Positions 56,815-64,000 of a stretch of DNA of 64,000 nt are shown here, in pieces (the first letter of the stretch is position 1; every line of letters starts with the position of its first letter). The translations under genes and the position numbers were made by a program. The notes below the pieces were generated by a model, which saw nothing but the letters and a program-made list of their open reading frames with translations, had not been told where the DNA came from and did no database searches. Location: assembly GCF_025567045.1 (NCBI RefSeq), contig NZ_JAOQJK010000001.1:186001-250000 (forward strand), written 5' to 3'. The DNA is from Barnesiella propionica. Lineage in GTDB: Bacteria > Bacteroidota > Bacteroidia > Bacteroidales > Barnesiellaceae.

Positions 56815-57942
56815 TTATTTCGCCTCTAATAATTTCAGGCAGACAGGACGCTCTGCCTGTATTTTTTTTCCGGTATCGGTCAGTAAGCCCGTTGCAGCGT
56901 CGCGCACGAATACCTGCACGGCATTTTCATCCCGGCAAGCAACAAGCAGATAATTGCCGTCCGGCGTTATTACGAAACTACGGGGATGCATTCCCGTAGG
57001 TTGATAACCTGTCCACGTCAGTTCCCCGGAATGCAGGTTTATGGCAAATATAGCGATACCGTCGTCCTTCAACCGATTGGACACATACAGGTATTTACCG
57101 TCGGGAGAAACATGTATGTCGGCACTCCCACGGCCTTCCACAGTATCTGCCACAACGGTTTGCACCAGCGTCATATCCCCGTTCTCATACTGTAATACCG
57201 ATACTTTTCCGGATAGTTCGCCGATAAGGTACATATATTTGCCGGAAGGATGGAATGCTATATGGCGCGGTCCCGTACCGGGGTCCAAAGAAAAAGCGCC
57301 GGTATACCGCAGCGGAAAGGAGAGATCGTCATACCTCACTTCGAACCTGTATATTTTATCGCTGCCCAGATCACTGGCAAACAAATATCTTTGACCGGGG
57401 GAAAAAACGACACAATGCAGGTGCGGGCTTTTCTGTCTCACACCGTCCGGTCCGCTCCCGTGAAATTTAAACAACTGTACGTAAGGCAGTAACATACCGT
57501 TCTTTTCCGATACAGGAAAAACGGTAACGCTCCCTCCCGAATAATTAGCAGTCACGACGAAACGGTTCCCGCCGTCGACTGTTACATAGCAAGGATCGGG
57601 ATCTCCTGTATGCCCGCTATTCAGGAATTTTAGCTCCCCGGTTTTCCGGTCAAAAGAAAAAGCGGCGGCAACGGCGGCATCCGTCGCCCCCAGTTCGCTT
57701 ATCGCATACACATATTTCCCGTCGGCCGAAGGCGTAAGATAAGACGGATTGCTTATCTCAGCAGCACCTGTTTCCGTACAATCGCCCGTAAGCATATTGA
57801 ACCGGAAAACATATATACCCCGGTGATATTCATTATCGTAAGTTCCCACGAATAAGAATACTTCCTTTTTTTTATCATTTATATCGGGACTGTTCGCAGC
57901 CGATATTCCCGGTAAAGCCATATATCTAAATTTTTTTGACAT
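56815..57942 (-). CDS. Lactonase-family beta-propeller protein (6-phosphogluconolactonase-like)
   Basis: This 375-residue seven-bladed propeller is of the Pgl/YbhE type. Repeating motifs are VFLFVGTYDNEYHRGIYVF, NPSYLTPSADGKYVYAISE, DPCYVTVDGGNRFVVTANYSGGSVTVFPV, GTGPRHIAFHPSGKYMYLIGE, DIHVSPDGKYLYVSNRL and HPRSFVITPDGNYLLVACRDENAVQVF. Family members hydrolyse 6-phosphogluconolactone or other lactones, but many Bacteroidota copies are uncharacterised. The first 20 residues (SKKFRYMALPGISAANSPD) do not look like a clear signal peptide. It is transcribed alone from a promoter at 57966-57973, divergent from the adhesin-like gene. Confidence 0.86.
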   Translation of the reverse strand: MSKKFRYMALPGISAANSPDINDKKKEVFLFVGTYDNEYHRGIYVFRFNMLTGDCTETGAAEISNPSYLTPSADGKYVYAISELGATDAAVAAAFSFDRKTGELKFLNSGHTGDPDPCYVTVDGGNRFVVTANYSGGSVTVFPVSEKNGMLLPYVQLFKFHGSGPDGVRQKSPHLHCVVFSPGQRYLFASDLGSDKIYRFEVRYDDLSFPLRYTGAFSLDPGTGPRHIAFHPSGKYMYLIGELSGKVSVLQYENGDMTLVQTVVADTVEGRGSADIHVSPDGKYLYVSNRLKDDGIAIFAINLHSGELTWTGYQPTGMHPRSFVITPDGNYLLVACRDENAVQVFVRDAATGLLTDTGKKIQAERPVCLKLLEAK

Positions 57943-57965
57943 TCATGATAAGCGTTACGCCCGAA

Positions 57966-57973
57966 CAAAGATA
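57966..57973 (-). promoter_or_regulatory. -7 box of the lactonase gene
   Basis: The minus strand reads TATCTTTG, a perfect TAnnTTTG, 23 bp upstream of the start. Confidence 0.65.
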
Positions 57974-58080
57974 ACATTTTTCCCCTGTTACAGAATCATA
58001 TTGTAAGGCTTATAAAGATTATACCATGTAATTTTACACAAAAAAAGTCTGTAAAACTATCATTTGTTTAATATATTTAC

Positions 58081-58088
58081 TATATTTG
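58081..58088 (+). promoter_or_regulatory. -7 box of the 58184 gene
   Basis: TATATTTG, a perfect TAnnTTTG, 95 bp before the ATG, leaving a 5' leader of about 85 nt. An upstream TTTG at 58063-58066 is too close to be a standard -33. Confidence 0.6.
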
Positions 58089-58183
58089 TAAAAGTTATAT
58101 ATATAAACACAAAGAATAATAACAAAATACTTTTCCCGGCGCACACAAGAATATTTATAATTTAAACCATAATTGTATAGGAT

Positions 58184-61072
58184 ATGAGAAAAATTACACT
58201 TGTTTCTATCTTAACAGTCCTCTGCTCGGTTATGTCCGTTTCGGGATATTCGCAGAAGACCGTACCTTATTCTTTCGACTTTTCCGATGCGGAAGCATTC
58301 GGACAGGAATGGAGTATTATCGATGTAAGCGGAGGCAATACATGGAGTTTAAACGAAAACTCGGAAGTTCTGTATGTAGGGGAAAAAAGCAATAAAGCCA
58401 ACGACTGGCTTTTCACTCCGGGCATAACCCTGGAAAACGGCAAGGCTTACAAACTGGTATTCCGCGTGAAAACTGAAGAAGCCTACAATTTCGATTACGA
58501 ATCTTTCAAGGTGACGTTAGGAGCCGATAAAACCGTGGAAGCCCAAACCCAAATACTGTTCAATGACGACAGATTCAAATGCAATTATTATGCAGACAAA
58601 GAGGCGACGGTAAGCGTAACGGAAACCGGAACCTACTATATAGCTTTCAATTGTTACAGTCCGTCCTACATGGGGAAAATATACATAAAGAACGTCACCC
58701 TCACTGAGCAGAAAACCTTTCCCGCCCAGATCACAGACCTGACCATTTCCGCCGGAAGCGAAGGAGCGTTAGCGGCGCAACTGAGCTGGACCGCCCCGTC
58801 AAAGAACGACCAGGGAGGTTCTCTAAGCTCCTTATCCGGAACCAAGATATACAGGAACAACGATTCTATTTTCGACCTGGCCGGAACGACACCGGGGGCC
58901 GCAATCACATGGACCGACAACAGTGTGCCCGCCGCCGGAACTTATACTTATAAGCTGGTTGCTTACAACGAGAACGGCAATGCGGCCGGAACACCCAAAA
59001 ACGTAACTTCTCCCTGGATAGGCATAGATATTCCTACTGCCGTGACCGATATAACGGCTACGGCCGAAAATTCTACGGTCAGCCTCAGCTTCACGCCTCC
59101 TGCGACCGGCAAGAACGGAGGATGGGTGGATGTAAACGCCCTTACCTACCGTATTGTACGCAATCCGGGAAATACGGTACTGGAGGAGGCTTATACCGGG
59201 ACATTGCCCTATACCGACGAAGTCCAGGACCTGGCCGCCTACACTTATACGGTGGTTCCGTCAAACGCTTCCGGAACCGGACCGTCAGCCAATTCAAATA
59301 AAGTAATAGCCGGAAACGCAAAATCGATTCCGTACTCGGAAACGTTCGACACAGCGGACGCTCTCGATATTTACACTATTTTCAGCAACATAGGGAATAC
59401 CCGTACCTGGGCCTATTACTCTTCAAAGAAACTGGTACAGTACTGGGGTGGAACAAAAGCGGACGAATGGCTGATCACGCCCAAATTCGACCTGAAAGCG
59501 GGAAAGAATTACAAACTTACGTTCGACACTTACCTGGAAAGCGCTACATCGGCCAATGAAAAAGACCTGCGTATTACCCTGGGACAAGGCGTTACCGTAG
59601 AACAACAAAGCCAGTTACTGGACAGTATCCACCTCGATTACGCGCTGCCCCGTACTATAGAAATTATTTTCTATGTAGAAAACGACGGGAATTGGAACAT
59701 CGGTTTCAACTGTTTCGGCAAAAGCAGCTCTTATGCCATATTCATCGACAATATAAAACTGGAAGAAACGGAAATCACTCCCGGACCCGTTTCAGATCTC
59801 CAGGTCACTCCGGGCGAGAATGGAGCCATGACCGCTCTTGTAAGCTGGAAAAACACTACGGAGACGGCTTCAGGTTCTCCCGTGGATAATTTATCTAAAG
59901 TGGAATTATACCGGGGAGACCTGTGTATTCATACCATCGACCACCCGGTTGCCGGAGCGGAAGAGAGTTACACCGACAATCTCGAAACAGCAGGAAAATA
60001 TACCTATGGCGTAGTTGCTTATATAGGAGCTCTTCCCGGAGAAAAAACAACGGTAGAATCGTCCTGGATAGGAGCTGACGTTCCCGGTCCCGTAACTGAC
60101 ATTACGGTAAAAGCAGAAGGAACAAATGCCGTCATAACCTTTAAAGCCCCGAAAGAAGGGGTTAACGGAGGTTGGCTGGACACAGAGAACCTGACTTATA
60201 AAATAGTACGCAACCCGGGAGAAGAACTACTGGTAGAAAATCTGGCCGATACGGTTTATACCGATCAGGATGAAAAGAGTCTGGCTGCATATACTTATGT
60301 TATCACCGCGGTATCGAACGGTACGGAAAGCGCGAGCGCGACTTCCCCCAAAATCGTTATGGGAGATGCGCTGGAACTGCCCTATGAAGCTAAAATGGAA
60401 CGTGAAGAAGACTTTGCTATCTGGTCCATACTGGATGCGGACCAGAACGGAAAATGCTGGCAATACAATGCGGATAAGTGGTGCGTAGAACTTCCGACTT
60501 CATCGAAAACGAACGACGACTGGTTATTCACGCCACCGTTTAAAGCAGATAGAGGCAGCCATAAATTATTATTCTCGGTGAAAACAGGTGCATACAGCAG
60601 CCGCTATACCGAACATCTGAGAATAACCTTGGGAACATCCAGCAATGATACCACGACACATACGACTATTGCCGAATATCCGGAACTGGTACAATTGACT
60701 TATTTCAAAGAATACGAAGTTGATTTCGATATTCCGGAGGAAGGCGTCTGGTATCTCGGATTCGAAGTATTGACGGAAGACGGCAGCTGGGGCGTATCCA
60801 TGCAGAATTTCACCATCAAAAAAGGTCCTACCAGCCATATAGGCAGTACCCGTGAACAGAAAGTTTACTATGACCGCCGGAACCAGATACTGGCCATCGT
60901 ACCGGGAGAGATATTGAACGAACTGACCGTCAGCAATATGTCAGGAGCCCGTCTCCTCCACAAAGAACACGTAGGTTCTTCAGTCAGCCTGGAACAACTG
61001 CCCGAAGGCATATACCTGGCAAGCTATACTACGTCCGAAGGAAAAACCGAAACCATTAAACTAGTTAAATAA
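58184..61072 (+). CDS. Large secreted adhesin-like protein: choice-of-anchor J / FN3 repeats, T9SS sorting domain
   Basis: A signal peptide (MRKITLVSILTVLCSVMSVSGYSQ) precedes three jelly-roll modules of the cleaved-adhesin/choice-of-anchor J type (about 28-175, 385-535, 725-880). Each starts with a PYSFDFSDA- or PYSETFDTA-like strand and contains a DDWLFTP or DEWLITP motif. Two duplicated FN3 pairs lie between them, with recurring GGWVD/GGWLDTENLTYRIVRNPG and SPSWIGAD-like signatures. The last 80 residues resemble the T9SS type A sorting domain (LTVSNMSGARLLHKEHVG..LPEGIYLASYTT..ETIKLVK). It is probably surface-attached. It begins a two-gene transcript (12 bp to the next gene). The ligand is unknown. 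Confidence 0.87.
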   Translation: MRKITLVSILTVLCSVMSVSGYSQKTVPYSFDFSDAEAFGQEWSIIDVSGGNTWSLNENSEVLYVGEKSNKANDWLFTPGITLENGKAYKLVFRVKTEEAYNFDYESFKVTLGADKTVEAQTQILFNDDRFKCNYYADKEATVSVTETGTYYIAFNCYSPSYMGKIYIKNVTLTEQKTFPAQITDLTISAGSEGALAAQLSWTAPSKNDQGGSLSSLSGTKIYRNNDSIFDLAGTTPGAAITWTDNSVPAAGTYTYKLVAYNENGNAAGTPKNVTSPWIGIDIPTAVTDITATAENSTVSLSFTPPATGKNGGWVDVNALTYRIVRNPGNTVLEEAYTGTLPYTDEVQDLAAYTYTVVPSNASGTGPSANSNKVIAGNAKSIPYSETFDTADALDIYTIFSNIGNTRTWAYYSSKKLVQYWGGTKADEWLITPKFDLKAGKNYKLTFDTYLESATSANEKDLRITLGQGVTVEQQSQLLDSIHLDYALPRTIEIIFYVENDGNWNIGFNCFGKSSSYAIFIDNIKLEETEITPGPVSDLQVTPGENGAMTALVSWKNTTETASGSPVDNLSKVELYRGDLCIHTIDHPVAGAEESYTDNLETAGKYTYGVVAYIGALPGEKTTVESSWIGADVPGPVTDITVKAEGTNAVITFKAPKEGVNGGWLDTENLTYKIVRNPGEELLVENLADTVYTDQDEKSLAAYTYVITAVSNGTESASATSPKIVMGDALELPYEAKMEREEDFAIWSILDADQNGKCWQYNADKWCVELPTSSKTNDDWLFTPPFKADRGSHKLLFSVKTGAYSSRYTEHLRITLGTSSNDTTTHTTIAEYPELVQLTYFKEYEVDFDIPEEGVWYLGFEVLTEDGSWGVSMQNFTIKKGPTSHIGSTREQKVYYDRRNQILAIVPGEILNELTVSNMSGARLLHKEHVGSSVSLEQLPEGIYLASYTTSEGKTETIKLVK

Positions 61073-61084
61073 CATCACCTGACT

Positions 61085-63415
61085 ATGAAACAAATAACGA
61101 ATTTAATTCTTTGCGCAATATGGCTGCTCTCCTCCACAGGAATAGCCGCGCAAGTTGCAGAACCGGTAAAAACGCATAAGAACCTGAAAAAAGAGATACA
61201 GGGAATGCCGGCCATGCAATTCCAAACCGCCCCTCTGACAACGGCTTTCTTCCTGCCCCAGGCATCGGCTGCAGCACCCGTAGCGGACTTTACCTGTAAA
61301 TCGGAATCCAGTTCCCAAACCGTGTGGAGCGATAATTTCGATACCGGAATCGGTAACTGGACCCTGACCTCGGAACACCCCGACCTGTTCGGGTGGGAAA
61401 GTCATACGACCACCGGAGATAAAGCTTTTTCCAAGATCGACGCCACCGATGTGGCTTCATTCTTCATCGAAGGGCATTACCGGTACGCCAACCGGGGAAA
61501 CGCTACGGCTACATGCAACCAAAGCATAACGATACCGGAAAACGGGCAAATATCTTTTTATGCCGGTTATTCCCTTAATTTCAGCGATGATTGTACCCTG
61601 ACCTTAAAAATATCGGACAACAACGGGAACAGTTGGAACAACATATGGGTAAGCACTGATGAAACCACGCCTAAAAATTGGGTATGGCATTATATTAAGA
61701 AAGATATATCGGCCTATGCAGGCAAGAATATTTTATTACAATGGTCGTATGACGGTTATACCGGGAGCTTCGATATCGATAATCTGAATATATCGGGGAT
61801 GAAACCTATCGAACAGGTAGAAGTTAAAACAGGAGAAACAGTTCAACTGGCCGACCTTTCGACGGGAGAACCAACCCAATGGTCTTGGAGTTTCCCGGGA
61901 GGAACGCCATCTTCTTCGACCGAACGTAATCCGAATGTATATTATACCCAGGACGGTAAATATGACATCACTCTTACCGTAAGCAATGCAGACGGAAGCA
62001 ACAGCAAAACACGTACGGCTTTCGTTTCGGTAACAGGAGACAAGCCGGTAGCACAAATACTGCCACCGGCAACTTTCAGGTATTTCCAGACACGCAATAC
62101 ATTTGTCGCTCCGTTATTACCGCTGCAATTCAAAGATAACTCCACTAACTACCCGACCGAATGGACCTGGGGATTTACTGGAATAGGAAATACAGGAGCA
62201 GAGATCGTTACCCGTACCGAACAAAATCCGGAAGTAGGCTACACATTCCTGCACAACCAGTCGGTGGCCTTGTTCGTATCGAACGAGCATGGAGTGGCCG
62301 ACACTACCTTAAACGTATCGGTAGAGTATTCTGGGCTGGCTTTCAACTTCCAGCCGGACGACAGCCCGTTCACCTTTGACCTGGGAGACGGATACGGAAG
62401 TTTCCCCGGAAGTAATAAACTGAAAATAACGGAATATGCCGAGAAATTCTCTAAACCTTCACGTCCGGTACTGATACCCGGAGTAAATATTTACTTCACG
62501 GCTGCTACCGCAACCGAATTGTTAGACCAGATAGCCGACATTACGGTAAAACTCTGTAAAAGCGAAAACGGTTTACCGGGAGAAGCTCTTGCCATGGAGT
62601 CCTGGAGAGTGTTCGAACTGGATCTGCCCAGCGGAACCAGTATGACACCTACCACATTCGAATTCAGTAAACCGGTTGCTATCGATGACGAATTCTTCAT
62701 TGTCGTGAGCGGATTTCCCGAGAAAAACGACGGAGTGAACGTTGCCATGGCTACTGCACGTTTCAGAGGACAGGGAAATACTGCCTATATGAAAAAAGAC
62801 GGAGAATGGAAACAGGCAAGCGACTATTTTCCTGCCGGGAAGAATCACACGTCTTATCTTATTGCACCGCTCCTTATCCACTCGGTAATGGCTCCTTTCG
62901 CCGAAGTACCGTTAAAAGTAGGGAAAGAGAAAGGAACGGTTACACTGCCTTTCTACTCTTATAGCGGTTATAAAACGCCTATCGCTATCGATGCCGACTG
63001 GTGCCGTATCGTAAGGGAACCTAACGGATTTACACTGGATACCCTGCACATTGCTTATGACAGATTACCGGATAACCTTACTTCACGAAAAGCCGTATTG
63101 ACGATCACGGACGGTATAAGCAACGAAAAAATAGAACTCATCCAAAGCGAAACAAGCGGGACCGAAGAAATCACGGTTACAGAAAAAGCAACCGTACGTC
63201 CTTCCCTTTTCTCCGATGAGTGTACCGTAACTTTTCCTGCGGGAAGCAAAGATATCAACGTCTATGACCTGACCGGGAAATTAATATTCTCAAAAAAACC
63301 GGGAAGTGAAGACACCCGCATGACTATTACAAGCCGGGACTGGACTCCGGGAATATACGTAATACACGTTGCCGAAGAAGCGGGAACGACAGTAATAAAA
63401 GGAATAAAACGGTAA
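61085..63415 (+). CDS. Secreted PKD-domain protein with T9SS sorting domain
   Basis: A signal peptide (MKQITNLILCAIWLLSSTGIAAQ) precedes a jelly-roll module at about 75-240 (WSDNFDTGIGNWTLTSEHPDLFGWES; IDNLNISG). Two PKD-like domains follow at about 250-330 and 345-430 (STGEPTQWSWSFPGGTPSSS, NYPTEWTWGFTG). Next come an approximately 200-residue beta-rich region and a BACON-like segment (KEKGTVTLPFYSYSGYKTPIAIDADWCRI). The T9SS type A sorting domain is at the end (DINVYDLTGKLIFSKKPG..WTPGIYVIHVAEEAGTTVIKGIKR). It follows the previous gene by 12 bp and ends at a strong terminator. It is likely surface-displayed; the role is unknown. Confidence 0.85.
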   Translation: MKQITNLILCAIWLLSSTGIAAQVAEPVKTHKNLKKEIQGMPAMQFQTAPLTTAFFLPQASAAAPVADFTCKSESSSQTVWSDNFDTGIGNWTLTSEHPDLFGWESHTTTGDKAFSKIDATDVASFFIEGHYRYANRGNATATCNQSITIPENGQISFYAGYSLNFSDDCTLTLKISDNNGNSWNNIWVSTDETTPKNWVWHYIKKDISAYAGKNILLQWSYDGYTGSFDIDNLNISGMKPIEQVEVKTGETVQLADLSTGEPTQWSWSFPGGTPSSSTERNPNVYYTQDGKYDITLTVSNADGSNSKTRTAFVSVTGDKPVAQILPPATFRYFQTRNTFVAPLLPLQFKDNSTNYPTEWTWGFTGIGNTGAEIVTRTEQNPEVGYTFLHNQSVALFVSNEHGVADTTLNVSVEYSGLAFNFQPDDSPFTFDLGDGYGSFPGSNKLKITEYAEKFSKPSRPVLIPGVNIYFTAATATELLDQIADITVKLCKSENGLPGEALAMESWRVFELDLPSGTSMTPTTFEFSKPVAIDDEFFIVVSGFPEKNDGVNVAMATARFRGQGNTAYMKKDGEWKQASDYFPAGKNHTSYLIAPLLIHSVMAPFAEVPLKVGKEKGTVTLPFYSYSGYKTPIAIDADWCRIVREPNGFTLDTLHIAYDRLPDNLTSRKAVLTITDGISNEKIELIQSETSGTEEITVTEKATVRPSLFSDECTVTFPAGSKDINVYDLTGKLIFSKKPGSEDTRMTITSRDWTPGIYVIHVAEEAGTTVIKGIKR

Positions 63416-63442
63416 TTCTTATTTCATAATAATTCGTATTAT

Positions 63443-63487
63443 AAAAACGCTGCACTTCAAATCCATTTTGAAGTACAGCGTTTTTTA
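63443..63487 (+). terminator. Rho-independent terminator
   Basis: AAAAACGCTGcACTTCAAA / TTTGAAGTaCAGCGTTTTTT with one mismatch and a short loop, after the PKD-protein gene. Confidence 0.9.
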
Positions 63488-63636
63488 AATAAGTAGCTCC
63501 CTTTTTAAAATAGCAACGGCTTACCGCAGATAATCATAAAATCCGTTTATTCAACTCATGTAAATAAACGGATTTCCAAGCAAACTTAAACTAATAAATA
63601 CTGATCGAAAAAATATTAAAACATCATTAAACGATA

Positions 63637-64000
63637 TCAATATATAGTATTTTGCGGATCCATATTCGTCCATCCGCTCATCCAGTTATCTGACACCGTT
63701 TCTGTAGGAGCAAAAGCCCCGATATATGAAACTTTATCGAAACCGGTACTCACATATGAATTACTCCAATCGGCACCAGAAGCCAACGGGCTATCAGAAG
63801 CAGGAATCATATTAAACGATGTAAGAGAGAACGGATCACCTTTGAGGCGAAGCTCATTTACGGAAGTAAATGCCTTGTTTTTTCCTCCTTCCCGATTGAA
63901 ATAACCGGAAGCAAACGTACCGTTGTCATCGGGATTCAGTTGAGTATTTGCCGACCAATATTGAGCGTCCTGATAATTCTTGACCATTCCGGCGAACACA
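63637..64000 (-). CDS. C-terminal end of a surface protein (cut by window edge)
   Basis: At least 120 residues are open to the right edge, so the start lies outside. The visible part (NELRLKGDPFSLTSFNMIPASDSPLASGADWSNSY; FDKVSYIGAFAPTETVSDNWMSGWTNMDPQNTIY) has the ending typical of large Bacteroidales exported proteins with a parallel beta-helix or pectate-lyase-like body. In these the final strands read SPLxxGA..GFxxVxYIGAF..xWxxGWTxFxPxxxxY. No catalytic part is in view, so only the family-type ending is claimed. Confidence 0.6.
   Translation of the reverse strand, partial: VFAGMVKNYQDAQYWSANTQLNPDDNGTFASGYFNREGGKNKAFTSVNELRLKGDPFSLTSFNMIPASDSPLASGADWSNSYVSTGFDKVSYIGAFAPTETVSDNWMSGWTNMDPQNTIY

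Overview
The window is a chromosomal segment of a Bacteroidota bacterium, most likely an intestinal-type Bacteroidales member. The reasons are the many promoters with the TAnnTTTG -7 box, weak or absent Shine-Dalgarno sequences, lipoproteins with acidic residues after the lipobox cysteine, type IX secretion (T9SS) C-terminal sorting domains, DUF4493, PCMD, DUF4923 and DUF4286 proteins, and a diaminopimelate dehydrogenase. I cannot name the species.

Layout. 1-13.1 kb is core housekeeping: replicative helicase dnaB (cut by the left edge), a secreted histidine phosphatase, ispE, grpE-dnaJ, a dihydrouridine synthase, a secreted GH10-like glycosidase, valS, a DUF4923 protein and UDP-glucose dehydrogenase. 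13.3-27.0 kb is a surface-protein region. It holds one T9SS-type secreted protein, a PCMD lipoprotein/beta-barrel pair, and a tight six-gene operon of DUF4493/FN3/PCMD lipoproteins with two paralogous beta-barrel proteins. 27.0-31.1 kb is a dTDP-3-amino-3,6-dideoxyhexose operon (rfbB, rfbA, two FdtA-like cupins, an FdtB-like aminotransferase). 31.2-39.6 kb returns to core functions: an ABC-F ATPase, thiol peroxidase, a thioredoxin-fold protein, metH, ruvC, DUF4286 and tRNA-Ala(GGC).

39.8-47.4 kb is an accessory unit. A decayed helix-turn-helix gene is followed by MFS transporter, flavodoxin-fold reductase, iron alcohol dehydrogenase, alpha/beta hydrolase and cyclophilin-like lipoprotein genes. 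All are headed by, or divergent from, two tandem AraC-type regulators. Three copies of a 38-bp direct-repeat operator (half sites 21 bp apart) sit in the two control regions. Before the MFS and hydrolase genes the operator lies exactly 20 bp from the -7 box, so these genes probably form one AraC regulon.

47.4-51.8 kb is an AT-rich island. It contains a CRISPR array with seven 47-bp repeats and six 30-bp spacers (type II-C-like dimensions) but no cas gene anywhere in the window. A solitary 47-bp degenerate copy of the repeat lies 2.2 kb away (tracrRNA anti-repeat candidate or relic). Between them is an overlapping pair encoding a methyltransferase and a two-TM protein of unknown function. 51.8-64 kb holds a CPA2 antiporter, a candidate small RNA, ddh, lgt, a beta-propeller lactonase, two large T9SS-secreted adhesin-like proteins, and the C-terminus of a further surface protein cut by the right edge.
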